DNA of 64,000 nt. It comes from Rhizobium sp. CIAT894 (GTDB taxonomy: Bacteria > Pseudomonadota > Alphaproteobacteria > Rhizobiales > Rhizobiaceae). The translations under genes were made by a program, and so were the position numbers. A model generated the notes under the pieces. That model was not told the origin of the DNA. It searched no databases and saw only the letters and a list, made by a program, of their open reading frames with translations. This document shows positions 54,501 to 64,000 of this stretch, in pieces. The stretch lies in the NCBI RefSeq assembly GCF_000172795.2, contig NZ_CP020947.1, forward strand, positions 4,295,001 to 4,359,000, read 5' to 3'. How positions within the stretch are numbered: the stretch's first letter is position 1; each line of letters begins with the position of its first letter.

Positions 54501-54590
54501 TGGCGGAGAGGGTGGGATTTGAACCCACGATACCCTTGCAGGTATGCCGCATTTCGAGTGCGGTGCATTCGACCACTCTGCCACCTCTCC
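54501..54590 (-). tRNA. tRNA-Ser (anticodon CGA)
   Basis: A 90-nt tRNA read leftward from 54590: acceptor GGAGAGG pairs with CCTCTCC, followed by G and encoded CCA (54501-54503). The anticodon arm CCGCACTCGAAATGCGG has loop CTCGAAA, anticodon CGA, reading UCG. A long variable arm (CATACCTGCAAGGGTATC) is typical for serine tRNAs. The T-arm is GTGGGTTCAAATCCCAC. Confidence 0.97.
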
Positions 54591-54685
54591 GCGGTCAGGT
54601 CGGCGCTTGTTCGGCGCGGGCGTTCTCATAACGAGCATATGACGGGTTGGCAAGCCGAAAAGTCGAAGCATTCCATCCTTTTGCC

Positions 54686-54714
54686 TTGACACCTTTTTGA
54701 CACTCGCGTATCTC
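54686..54714 (+). promoter_or_regulatory. Sigma-70-type promoter candidate for rplU-rpmA
   Basis: TTGACA (54686-54691), 17 bases, TATCTC (54709-54714). The -35 is perfect and the spacing optimal. It would give a 5' leader of about 170 bases before rplU. The leader contains short inverted segments around 54848-54868 (CCTTGCT...AGCGAGG) that might take part in ribosomal-protein feedback, unproven. Confidence 0.55.
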
Positions 54715-54895
54715 GGCTGCGCAATAGGTTTGGAGAAATCCGTGCCTTGCTCGTCTCGCGCTCGCGTGGGACACTTCACCGGCAGGAAGAGTTCGAGGTT
54801 TCCCTCTGAAATCCCTGCTTAACTTCGACTGATAAAAAGACGGCCGCCTTGCTCAAGTAGCGAGGAGAGCTGGAACGAACATGAAAGGATAAAAA

Positions 54896-55213
54896 ATGTT
54901 CGCAGTCATCAAGACCGGCGGTAAACAGTACCGTGTGGCAGCCAACGACGTGCTGACCATCGAAAAGCTGGAAGCCACCGCTGGCGATTCCATTGAATTC
55001 ACCGAAGTGCTCGTGATCGGCGAAGGCGCCGACGCTGCGATCGGTGCGCCCTTCGTCACCGGCGCCTCTGTCAAGGCAGAAGTCGTCGAGCAGAACCGCG
55101 GCAAGAAGGTCATCGCCTTCAAGAAGCGCCGCCGTCAGAATTCGAAGCGTTCGCGCGGCCATCGTCAGCATCACACGGTCGTCCGTATCACGGACATCGT
55201 GGCTGCCAAGTAA
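54896..55213 (+). CDS. rplU: 50S ribosomal protein L21
   Basis: A 105-residue protein starting [20 protein letters not shown]. The L21 C-terminal region [20 protein letters not shown] and VRITDI are present. GAAAGGA precedes the ATG. It forms the usual rplU-rpmA pair (34 bases apart). Confidence 0.98.
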   Translation: MFAVIKTGGKQYRVAANDVLTIEKLEATAGDSIEFTEVLVIGEGADAAIGAPFVTGASVKAEVVEQNRGKKVIAFKKRRRQNSKRSRGHRQHHTVVRITDIVAAK

Positions 55214-55247
55214 GATCAACGGGTTTCAGGTTTAAAGGAGAACTCCA

Positions 55248-55517
55248 ATGGCACACAAAAAAGCTGGCGGTTCCTCGCGCAACGGTCGCGATTCCGAATC
55301 CAAGCGCCTTGGCGTGAAGAAGTTCGGCGGCGAAGCCGTCATCGCAGGCAACATCCTCGTGCGTCAGCGCGGGACGCAGTGGCATCCGGGTTCCAACGTC
55401 GGCCTCGGCAAGGATCACACGATTTTTGCGCTTACCGCCGGCAATGTGAACTACCGAACCAAGGCCAACGGTCGCGTCTACGTGTCTGTCATGCCGAAAG
55501 CGGAAGCAGCGGAATAA
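55248..55517 (+). CDS. rpmA: 50S ribosomal protein L27
   Basis: An 89-residue protein beginning [43 protein letters not shown] is the family signature. The N-terminal tail reaches the peptidyl-transferase centre. AAAGGAG precedes the start. A terminator follows at 55589. Confidence 0.98.
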   Translation: MAHKKAGGSSRNGRDSESKRLGVKKFGGEAVIAGNILVRQRGTQWHPGSNVGLGKDHTIFALTAGNVNYRTKANGRVYVSVMPKAEAAE

Positions 55518-55588
55518 GCCGGTAGCGCTCTAAAACAGCCGGCGTCTCATCGACCCGGCTGGCCGTACCAGGTTCAGTCCAGAAAACA

Positions 55589-55617
55589 GGGGAGATGGGG
55601 CGCCATCTCCCCTTTTT
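55589..55617 (+). terminator. Terminator of rplU-rpmA
   Basis: GGGGAGATGG (55589-55598), GGCG, CCATCTCCCC (55603-55612), TTTTT: a perfect 10-bp stem with T-run, 71 bases after rpmA and 25 bases before the next gene. Confidence 0.92.
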
Positions 55618-55642
55618 CTTTGTCCAAACAGGAGGACTGAAC

Positions 55643-56299
55643 ATGCAAGGCGAATTGTTAAGGGCAGACCAATCACGGTCTCCCCGGGAAGACCAGCGGT
55701 CTCCCATGGAACGGCTGAGGCCGGAGCGGTTAAGGACCGATTGCCCTGTCTTGTTATCGGAAAGGCTCGTCATGCGCGCGCCCCACGAAGAAGACATCGA
55801 CGCCCTTGCCCATCTCGCCAACAACGCCAAAGTCGCCACCATGGTATCGCGTATGCCGCATCCCTATACCGCCGATGATGCCGCCGACTTTGTTTGGCGT
55901 ACGCGAAATGGCGAGATTGGCAAATGCGTCTATGCGATCACCAAAGCCGAAAACGGCGCCTTTATCGGCTGCTGCGGCGTCGAGCCGCATGCCGACGGCA
56001 GGACCGTCGAAATCGGTTACTGGCTGGGCGAACCCTATTGGAACAAGGGTTATACGACCGAGGCCTGCCATGCCCTGGTCGATATGGTGTTCAGAACCCG
56101 GGAAAACGTCGATCAGATCGACGCCCGCTGCCGGGTGATGAACGTCGCCTCGCGCCGCGTCATCCAGAAGTGCGGCTTCCAGTTCCAGGGATCGGGGCTC
56201 GCCGCTTCGCTGGCACTCGGCAGCAACGTGCCGGTGGAATGGTACAGGCTCGACCGCAAGACCTGGATATCGCTCCGAAGCTGGGGGAACATCGCATGA
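55643..56299 (+). CDS. GNAT family N-acetyltransferase (RimJ/RimL-like)
   Basis: A 218-residue protein. TERLVMRAP-type N-terminus appears here as LLSERLVMRAPHEEDIDAL. The acetyl-CoA motif is EPYWNKGYTTEACHALVDMVF, and the C-terminal motif is NVASRRVIQKCGFQFQGSG. This pattern fits RimJ/RimL-type acetyltransferases acting on protein N-termini or amino groups. GGAGG lies seven bases before the ATG at 55643. It overlaps the next acetyltransferase gene (ATGA), and both lie between rpmA and obgE. Confidence 0.88.
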   Translation: MQGELLRADQSRSPREDQRSPMERLRPERLRTDCPVLLSERLVMRAPHEEDIDALAHLANNAKVATMVSRMPHPYTADDAADFVWRTRNGEIGKCVYAITKAENGAFIGCCGVEPHADGRTVEIGYWLGEPYWNKGYTTEACHALVDMVFRTRENVDQIDARCRVMNVASRRVIQKCGFQFQGSGLAASLALGSNVPVEWYRLDRKTWISLRSWGNIA

Positions 56300-56883
56300 G
56301 CACGACGGCACTGCAAAGGTCGGATACCAGGCCGATGATGCCCGGCCCTGCGCCTGTCATCTCGACGGCCCGGCTGACGCTTCGCCCCCACCGGCTGAGC
56401 GATGCGCCTGCGATTGCGGAATCGCTCTCCGATTTCGCGGTCACGCGCATGCTGTCCCGCGTCCCCGCGCCGTTCGACCGGCAGGATGCGCTGGACTGGC
56501 TGATGCCGGTCACCTCGGGCACCCTGCCCGACTGGCCGCTGGCGATAACAGGCAAGGACGATGTCCATATCGGCACCGTCTCGATCGAGCTGCGCCACGG
56601 CCGCTGGCACCTCGGCTACTGGCTGAACCGCTACTACTGGCGGCGCGGCTATATGAGCGAGGCGGTGGCTGGAATTATCGAGCGCTTCTCGCGCCGCATG
56701 CCGGAGACGCCCGTTCATTCCGGCGTCTTCGCCGATAATCCGGCGTCGCTGCGGCTGCAGGAGAAGCTCGGTTTCCGCATGGTGGGCTGCGGCGAAATTT
56801 ATTGTTTCGCCCGCAACACCATGGTTTCGCACATCGAAACCGTGCTGCAGCCGGGCATGCTGCAGCAGCGGAAGGTTGCCTGA
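56296..56883 (+). CDS. GNAT family N-acetyltransferase
   Basis: A 195-residue protein of the same subfamily as the preceding one: ISTARLTLRPHRLSDAPAIA, YWLNRYYWRRGYMSEAVAGI (acetyl-CoA loop) and DNPASLRLQEKLGFRMVGCG. Its ATG overlaps the stop of the upstream gene, so translation is coupled and the two may act together or be an old duplication. The N-terminal MSTTALQRSD extension is unique. Confidence 0.87.
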   Translation: MSTTALQRSDTRPMMPGPAPVISTARLTLRPHRLSDAPAIAESLSDFAVTRMLSRVPAPFDRQDALDWLMPVTSGTLPDWPLAITGKDDVHIGTVSIELRHGRWHLGYWLNRYYWRRGYMSEAVAGIIERFSRRMPETPVHSGVFADNPASLRLQEKLGFRMVGCGEIYCFARNTMVSHIETVLQPGMLQQRKVA

Positions 56884-56885
56884 TT

Positions 56886-56918
56886 AAAAAAGAGGGACGC
56901 CGTCACACCGGCGGCGTC
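56886..56918 (-). terminator. Terminator of the EEP-family gene
   Basis: On the minus strand GACGCCG (56918-56912) pairs with CGGCGTC (56902-56896), followed by CCTCTTTTTT (T-run opposite 56886-56891). It lies five bases past the EEP gene stop and just after the convergent GNAT gene. Confidence 0.85.
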
Positions 56919-56922
56919 TCCG

Positions 56923-57789
56923 TCAATCGCCGATCTCGACCCAGAGCGGGAAATGATCGGAACCGACGGATTGCGTATCGATCCGGGCGGATTTCAACCG
57001 GTCCTTCAGGCCGCAACTGACGAAGCAATAATCGAGATGCATGCGTTCGCTGTGATCTTCGGGATTCATCCAGCTGTAGCTATCCGGGCGGTAGGCGTCG
57101 AGCGCCGCAAAGGCGTCGATCGGCGTGCCGATCCGGGTGATACGGCCGTAATATCCGCCGCCGGCGCCGGCAAGCGCGCAATATTCCGGCGATTCCGGCT
57201 CCATGTTGAAATCGCCCATGACGAGGTAATCCTCCGGCAGCGGCGGCTCCGGCAGATCGAGTTCGCCACCGCCGGTCAGCGACCCGCCCTCGTGGACGAA
57301 AGCGTTGATATGGGCGTTCAGGAATTGCAGCTGGTGGATGCGCTCGTCCGGAGAGACGTGGTCGAGATGGAGGGAATAGACGCGGATCGCGCCCCCGGGC
57401 GCCGCGATCACCGCCTCGGTTGCACCGCGCTGAAGATTGATCTTGCCGATCGTCCGGCTGCGCGGCAGAAGCAGCGTCCGGGTCGAAAGGATCGGCCAGC
57501 GCGACAGCACCATATTGCCGAACTGGAAACGCATGCCCCGCACCGCCTGGCGCTCGCTTCCGGCAGCCTCGACATGCATGTCGCAGGCCGGCCCATACAC
57601 CCAGAAATGGTCGGGAAAGAAGGCCGCAAGGTCGGCCACCATGTCGGCAAAACCGTTGCGTGCGAAGCCGCGGGTCACCTCCTGCAGCGCGATGATAGCG
57701 GCGCCCTCGAGGCTGCGGGCAATCCGCCCGAGATCGTATCTGCCGTCAAGACCAAAGCCGTACTGTATGTTATAGCTCGCAAAATTCAC
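56923..57789 (-). CDS. Endonuclease/exonuclease/phosphatase family protein
   Basis: A 288-residue EEP-fold hydrolase. Catalytic motifs are NFASYNIQYGFG (Asn of strand 1), ALQEVTRG (metal Glu), LHLDHVSPDERIHQL, MGDFNMEPES (Asp/Asn) and SDHFPLWVEI (Asp-His). These residues are those of exonuclease III/DNase I and sphingomyelinase-like phosphodiesterases. No signal peptide, so a cytoplasmic nuclease or phosphodiesterase is expected. The start is uncertain: GTG at 57789 is used; a GGAGG lies 12 bases away and would better fit an ATT at 57798. Divergent from obgE (85-bp gap). Confidence 0.82.
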   Translation of the reverse strand: MNFASYNIQYGFGLDGRYDLGRIARSLEGAAIIALQEVTRGFARNGFADMVADLAAFFPDHFWVYGPACDMHVEAAGSERQAVRGMRFQFGNMVLSRWPILSTRTLLLPRSRTIGKINLQRGATEAVIAAPGGAIRVYSLHLDHVSPDERIHQLQFLNAHINAFVHEGGSLTGGGELDLPEPPLPEDYLVMGDFNMEPESPEYCALAGAGGGYYGRITRIGTPIDAFAALDAYRPDSYSWMNPEDHSERMHLDYCFVSCGLKDRLKSARIDTQSVGSDHFPLWVEIGD

Positions 57790-57801
57790 GATAATCTTTG
57801 A

Positions 57802-60104
<2,303 letters not shown>

Positions 60105-60112
<8 letters not shown>

Positions 60113-61388
60113 TACCGTTGCGCCAAGCCCTGACATTGACGTGCTGATGAACGACATCGGCCGCAAGGCAAAGGCATCGGCGCGACCGCTGGGCTTTGCG
60201 TCCACCGAGGCGAAGAACAAGGCCCTGAACGCCATGGCCGATGCGATCCTGGCGAACAAGGCGCATATTCTTGCCGAAAACGCCAAGGATTTGAAGGATA
60301 TCGAAGGCAGCGACATGCTCGCCTCCTTCGTCGATCGGCTGACGCTGAACGACAAGCGCATCGCCGAAATGGCCGAGGGAATCCGCGCCATCGCCGCCCT
60401 TGCCGATCCGGTCGGCGAAGTCATCGCCGCCTGGGACCGGCCGAACGGCCTGAAGATCGAGCGCGTCCGCACGCCGCTCGGCGTCATCGGTGTCATCTTC
60501 GAAAGCCGGCCCAACGTCACGGCCGATGCCGGCGCCCTCTGCCTCAAGGCGGGCAATGCCGTGATCTTGCGCTGCGGTTCGGACTCGCGCCGCTCATCGC
60601 AGGCTATCCATGCCTGCATGGTCGAGGGCCTGAGGGCAGCGGGGCTTCCAGAGCATGCTATCCAGCTCGTCCCGGTCACCGACCGTGCCGCCGTCGGCGC
60701 CATGCTGCGCGGCCTGGACGGCGCGATCGACGTCATCGTGCCGCGCGGCGGCAAAAGCCTGGTCGCCCGGGTGCAGAGCGAGGCCCGCGTACCGGTTTTT
60801 GCCCATCTCGAAGGCCTGTGCCACATCTATGTCGATGGCTCGGCCGATATCGAGATGGCGAAGAGGATCGTCGTCAACGCCAAGATGCGCCGCACCGGCA
60901 TCTGCGGCGCCGCCGAAACCCTGTTGGTCGATGGCGCCGCAATCGGCACGCATCTGACGCCGCTGCTCGAGGTTCTCACCGAAGCCGGCTGCGAGGTCCG
61001 CGCATCGCCGACGGTGCTGAAGGTCGCCCCCGGCATGAAGCCGGCGACCGAGGAGGACTGGTCGACCGAATATCTCGACGCGATCATTTCGGTCGCCGTC
61101 GTCGACGGCATATCGGGCGCCATCGCCCATATCCAGACCTATTCCTCGAACCACACCGAGGCTGTCATCGCCGAGGACCCCGAGGTCGTCGCGCGGTTCT
61201 TCACCGAGGTCGATTCGGCGATCCTGCTGCACAATGCCTCGACGCAATTTGCCGATGGCGGCGAGTTCGGCATGGGGGCGGAGATCGGCATCGCCACCGG
61301 CAAGATGCACGCCCGCGGCCCCGTCGGCGTCGAACAGCTGACCTCCTTCAAATATCGGGTGCACGGCGCCGGACAGACGCGGCCCTGA
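60105..61388 (+). CDS. proA: Glutamate-5-semialdehyde dehydrogenase (gamma-glutamyl phosphate reductase)
   Basis: Second proline-pathway enzyme, reducing glutamyl phosphate to the semialdehyde with NADPH. The 427-residue aldehyde-dehydrogenase-fold protein has [20 protein letters not shown] for cofactor binding and catalytic Cys267 in [12 protein letters not shown]. The C-terminus contains [17 protein letters not shown]. The stop TGA falls in an 18-bp tandem repeat shared with the start of nadD (gap of one base between genes). Confidence 0.97.
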
Positions 61389-61431
61389 CGTGACGCCCAA
61401 ACCTGACGTGACGCCCAAGCCTGACGAGACG
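61384..61431 (+). repeat. 18-bp tandem repeat across the proA-nadD junction
   Basis: CCTGACGTGACGCCCAAA (61384-61401) is followed by the same 18-mer with one change (61402-61419) and a 12-base partial copy (61420-61431). The first unit carries the proA stop and the nadD GTG start; the repeat encodes the [12 protein letters not shown] start of NadD. Copy-number change by slippage would alter the NadD N-terminus in frame. Confidence 0.8.
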
Positions 61432-62070
61432 ACCGAGTCCGACGTGCTGATCGAAAATGTGGACCGGCACTATCTCCGCATGCCGCACAGCGAGCGCGGC
61501 ATGGTCATCGGTCTGTTCGGCGGTTCGTTCAATCCGCCGCATCAGGGCCACGCGCTGGTCGCCGAGATCGCGCTCAAGCGGCTTGGCCTCGACCAGCTCT
61601 GGTGGATGGTCACCCCCGGCAATCCGCTGAAGAGCCGCAATCAGCTCGCACCGCTTGCCGAGCGCCTTGCCGAAAGCGAGCGTATTGCGGCCGATCCGCG
61701 CATCAAGGTCACCGCCTTCGAACAGGCGCTCGGCGTCAGCTACACCGCCAACACGCTTGCCCGCGTCAAGGCCCGCAATCCGCATGTGCATTTCATCTGG
61801 ATCATGGGCGCCGACAGCCTGCAGACCTTTCACAAATGGCAGAAATGGCAGGAGATTGCCCGCACCTTCCCGATCGCGGTGATCGACCGGCCGGGCGCGA
61901 CGCTTTCCTACCTCTCCTCGAAGATGACGAGGACCTTCGATTTCGCCCGTGTCGACGAAGATGATGCCCGGGTTCTCTGGAAGAAACCGGCGCCGGCCTG
62001 GACCTTCATCCACGGGCCGCGCTCCGGCCTGAGCTCGACGGCAATCCGCAATGGCGCGTCGGACAGTTAG
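61390..62070 (+). CDS. nadD: Nicotinate-nucleotide adenylyltransferase
   Basis: Adenylates nicotinate mononucleotide in NAD synthesis. The 226-residue frame has the nucleotidyltransferase motif GLFGGSFNPPHQGHALVAE (about 42-60, HxGH) and MGADSLQTFHKWQKW. The ISSTxIR motif appears as GLSSTAIRNG near the C-terminus. The start is uncertain: GTG at 61390 is used, but GTG codons at 61408, 61444 and 61459 and ATG at 61480 are in frame; the conserved core starts near residue 38. The TAG stop lies within the terminal repeat of the following MITE-like element. Confidence 0.92.
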   Translation: MTPKPDVTPKPDETTESDVLIENVDRHYLRMPHSERGMVIGLFGGSFNPPHQGHALVAEIALKRLGLDQLWWMVTPGNPLKSRNQLAPLAERLAESERIAADPRIKVTAFEQALGVSYTANTLARVKARNPHVHFIWIMGADSLQTFHKWQKWQEIARTFPIAVIDRPGATLSYLSSKMTRTFDFARVDEDDARVLWKKPAPAWTFIHGPRSGLSSTAIRNGASDS

Positions 62071-62340
62071 AGCCTTTCCGGGTTAGATTGCAGCATTCTG
62101 TTGGCTCAAACGGAGTCGGATGGTCGACCGGCCGGCGCGTGTCGTAGCCCGGTTCTACGGCCAAGCCGGCCGGTCGATCAGCCGGCCCGTTTCAGCCAAC
62201 CCGAAGGGCTGGGCATCTTTCCGCCAGGATCAAAGGCGATCGGCTCGGACGTACCTGCGGGTATGTCCGTCGCCAATCGCCTTTGCCCTGACGAAAACCT
62301 GCTCCGGCAGAATGCTGCAATCTGACCCGGAAAGGCTCTA
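62068..62340. mobile_element. 273-bp MITE-like element with 33-bp terminal inverted repeats
   Basis: The left arm 62068-62100 starts TAGAGCCTTTCCGGGTTAGA. The right arm 62308-62340 is its reverse complement with a single mismatch. Inside, a hairpin with 15-bp arms (GGTCGACCGGCCGGC at 62122-62136 against 62165-62179, one mismatch) and a second compound hairpin (AAAGGCGAT at 62232-62240 / ATCGCCTTT at 62276-62284 enclosing CGGACGTACC / GGTATGTCCG) fill most of the length. No open frame of note exists. The nadD stop TAG lies at its left tip. Confidence 0.7.
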
Positions 62341-62365
62341 GGCCGAATAGATTTCAAGGACGTTG

Positions 62366-62488
62366 AAAACGAGAAAGCCCGACGGGGGAGGATCCGTCGG
62401 GCTTATAAACTCGATCGACAACTGGGAGGAGGAGTGTTGCCGACCCTGTCGAACGGCTATGGGAGGAGGAGAAAGCCGTTTCGATGAG
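62366..62488 (-). ncRNA. Alpha-r14 ('cuckoo') family small RNA
   Basis: Read leftward from about 62488. Hairpin 1 pairs AACGGCT (62481-62475) with AGCCGTT (62458-62452), with a 13-nt loop containing CUCCUCCUCCC. Hairpin 2 pairs TCGGCAAC with GTTGTCGA (one G-U), again with a 13-nt loop ACUCCUCCUCCCA. Hairpin 3 is a terminator: AAGCCCGACGG, ATCCTCCC, CCGTCGGGCTT (62404-62375), then TCTCGTTTTC. Three hairpins with CCUCC-type anti-Shine-Dalgarno loops in about 120 nt is the alpha-r14 sRNA layout. The 5' end is approximate; a weak promoter (CTTCAC...ATAAAA) lies just upstream. Confidence 0.85.
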
Positions 62489-62731
62489 TATGTTTTATCA
62501 GATTCCGCACGAAGGTGAAGATTGATTGTTGCATTGCAGCAATGCATCGATTGCAAGCCTGCCCGGAAATATTGCATCGGAAATGGCGTTTTTATCAGCA
62601 CGAATCATCGGTGCATGGCGCCGGCTCCGGGAGCCTTGCGCTTTGCAGAATGCCCGCCGGATATTCCTGCCCAAGAGATCCCGTTTCTTATCCAAGCCAT
62701 GCGCATCGAGAATGCGACGCAGAATCCCTGC

Positions 62732-62755
62732 GGTTATATTTTCCTGGATATATCC
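62732..62755. promoter_or_regulatory. Molybdate-responsive operator candidate before modA
   Basis: GGTTATAT (62732-62739), 8 bases, ATATATCC (62748-62755) is an imperfect inverted repeat (7 of 8 match) 63 bases upstream of modA. It resembles ModE boxes, whose half-sites contain GTTATAT/ATATAAC. The regulator gene is not in the window. Confidence 0.4.
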
Positions 62756-62818
62756 CCTAGCCAAACCGCACCACCCGTTATATTCGTCGCAACATTTCGA
62801 ACCCTGGGGAAGTGAATC

Positions 62819-63610
62819 ATGCAGAACCGCCGCCAATGGATGAAACTGGCAACCGCCGCGATATCGGCCCTGTGGCTTGGCGCCGCAGCGTTTGCAGCGC
62901 CGGCCGCCGCAGCCGAAAAGCTCACCGTCTTTGCGGCGGCGAGCCTCAAGGATGCGCTCGATGCCGCCAATGCCGCCTGGACCAAGGAAAGCGGCAAGGA
63001 AGCCGTCGCCTCCTATGCGGCGAGCGGAGCGCTGGCCAAACAGATCGAAAACGCGGCCCCCGCCGATATTTTCATCTCGGCCGACCGCGACTGGATGGAT
63101 TACGTCGCCAAGAAGAACCTGATCAAGGCCGACAGCCGTTCGGATCTGCTTGGCAACCGTATCGTGCTCGTTGCAGAAAAGGACAAGGCCAAGCCGGTCG
63201 AGATCAAGCAGGATTTCGATCTCGCTGGTTTGCTGGGTGACGGCAAGCTTGCCATGGGTGAACCGAAATCGGTTCCGGCAGGCAAATACGGCATGGCCGC
63301 GCTGGAAAAACTCGGCGTCTGGAAATCGGTGGAAACCAAGATCGCCGGCGCCGAAAGCGTCCGCGCGGCACTCGCCCTCGTCTCCCGCGGCGAAGCTCCC
63401 TATGGCATCGTCTACCAGACCGATGCCGCCGCCGATAAGGGTGTCGCCGTCGTCGGCACATTCCCGGCCGATTCCCATCCGCCGATCATCTATCCGATCG
63501 CCATCCTGGCTTCGAGCAAGAACCCGGATGCATCAGCCTATCTCGACTTCCTGAAATCCGACAAGGCAGCCGCTTTCTTCACGGCGCAGGGTTTCACCAT
63601 TCTGAAGTGA
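62819..63610 (+). CDS. modA: Molybdate ABC transporter, periplasmic binding protein
   Basis: A 263-residue binding protein with a signal peptide at 1-31 (ending APAAAA-EK). The N-lobe reads LTVFAAASLKDALDAANAAW, in which the Ala-Ala-Ser contacts molybdate. SGALAKQIENAAPADIFISAD and SVPAGKYGMAALEKLG, VALVSRGEAPYGIVYQTDA-type regions complete the ModA pattern. GGGAAG precedes the ATG. A repeat element separates it from modB. In rhizobia it serves molybdenum enzymes including nitrogenase and nitrate reductase. Confidence 0.93.
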   Translation: MQNRRQWMKLATAAISALWLGAAAFAAPAAAAEKLTVFAAASLKDALDAANAAWTKESGKEAVASYAASGALAKQIENAAPADIFISADRDWMDYVAKKNLIKADSRSDLLGNRIVLVAEKDKAKPVEIKQDFDLAGLLGDGKLAMGEPKSVPAGKYGMAALEKLGVWKSVETKIAGAESVRAALALVSRGEAPYGIVYQTDAAADKGVAVVGTFPADSHPPIIYPIAILASSKNPDASAYLDFLKSDKAAAFFTAQGFTILK

Positions 63611-63709
63611 TCGAGACATTGAGATGATTGCGGAATCAGGGGCGACAGCTTAGCGTCAGTCAAGGCTACTGGCCCACTATTCTGACTGCCCGCTTCGTGC
63701 GGATGGTTG

Positions 63710-63845
63710 CCCCTCACCCTAACCCTCTCCCCGTAAACGGGGCGAGGGGACGTGCCCTGCGAGACGTTGGCGAGGGATGGGGAGGTTGCGGCGATCCCCC
63801 TTCGCCCCGTTTACGGGGAGAAGGTGCCGGTAGGCGGATGAGGGG
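63710..63845. repeat. Inverted-repeat intergenic element (136 bp)
   Basis: The left arm has CCCCTCACCC and CTCTCCCCGTAAACGGGGCG; the right arm, on the other strand, has CCCCTCATCC and CTTCTCCCCGTAAACGGGGC. The core TCCCCGTAAACGGGGCGA is itself palindromic. It lies between modA and modB as the 15008 element lies between binding-protein and permease genes, and would form an intercistronic hairpin. Confidence 0.8.
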
Positions 63846-63896
63846 CTGGTCTCGGCTCGCTTCAGCGTGCCTTGGATTTCATGGAGACCAGCGCAT

Positions 63897-64000
63897 TTGA
63901 ACATATTGGGCCTGAGCAACGAGGAATGGACGGCGATTCTGCTCAGCCTGCGCATCTCTATCGTCGCCATGCTGGCGAGCCTGCCCTTCGGCATTCTCGT
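63897..64000 (+). CDS. modB: Molybdate ABC transporter permease (partial, runs off the window)
   Basis: The first 34 codons of a permease: MNILGLSNEEWTAILLSLRI then SIVAMLASLPFGIL, matching the ModB N-terminus (E-W-x-A-x-LLSL...LPFGI). The start is TTG at 63897, with GGAG ten bases upstream; an ATG at 63881 is out of frame. The gene continues beyond the window end. Confidence 0.85.
   Translation, partial: MNILGLSNEEWTAILLSLRISIVAMLASLPFGIL

Noticed and set aside
53305..54590. Genomic island integrated at tRNA-Ser
   Set aside because: No direct repeat of the tRNA 3' end and no integrase found in the region.
62068..62340. Complete insertion sequence
   Set aside because: No transposase reading frame; only terminal and internal inverted repeats.
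62338..62601. 87-codon minus-strand open frame
   Set aside because: It runs through the sRNA hairpins and terminator; no coding character.

Overview
The window reads as chromosomal DNA of a fast-growing rhizobium, most likely the Rhizobium etli / R. leguminosarum group. It is GC-rich with strongly biased third codon positions. It carries the neighbour set expR, pyc and ndvA, a very large cyclic beta-1,2-glucan synthase (ndvB), the PHB genes phaA/phaB/phaR, and several families of short palindromic intergenic repeats typical of Rhizobiaceae. No phage, plasmid replication genes, transposase or CRISPR array is visible. Start sites and functions come from reading the translations and ribosome-binding sites by eye; no database search was possible.

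Layout. 1-5 kb: a stress-type promoter with two tiny envelope proteins, then PHB metabolism (phaA-phaB leftward, regulator phaR divergent). 4.2-10.8 kb: a membrane protein, rpmF, a glutathione transferase, a 2H-phosphoesterase-like protein, mtgA, a farnesyl-diphosphate synthase, hisC and ispG. 10.9-17.4 kb: a DeoR regulator with an MFS transporter, a DMT exporter, a cystine-type amino-acid ABC transporter and an FMN reductase. 17.6-34.9 kb: pyruvate carboxylase, the orphan LuxR regulator ExpR, and a glucan locus in which ndvA (export), an OpgC-like membrane acyltransferase and ndvB (synthesis) lie together. 35.4-42.5 kb: two small proteins, then a six-gene leftward dipeptide operon (cytoplasmic dipeptidase, binding protein, two permeases, two ATPases). 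42.8-46.4 kb: a three-gene CUT2 sugar/polyol ABC operon. 46.7-54.6 kb: DUF1993, exoB/galE overlapping a sulfatase/phosphonate monoester hydrolase, a ThuA-like protein, a GNAT, a DUF2934 protein, a DUF6880 protein, a VapBC module and tRNA-Ser(CGA). 54.7-62.1 kb: rplU-rpmA, two GNATs, an EEP nuclease, and obgE-proB-proA-nadD with overlapping or abutting genes. 62.1-64.0 kb: a 273-bp MITE-like element, a small RNA, and modA with the first codons of modB at the window edge.

The most interesting non-coding signal is at 62366-62488 on the minus strand. Two hairpins there each show a CUCCUCCUCCC anti-Shine-Dalgarno motif in a 13-nt loop, and a terminator hairpin with CCUCCC in its loop follows. This is the architecture of the alphaproteobacterial alpha-r14 ('cuckoo') sRNA family. 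Other signals are the MITE-like element that supplies the nadD stop codon, three GC-rich inverted-repeat elements, two oppositely oriented copies of a ~105-bp mosaic repeat, several perfect palindromes, and an EcfG-type (general stress response) promoter before a DUF3309 gene.
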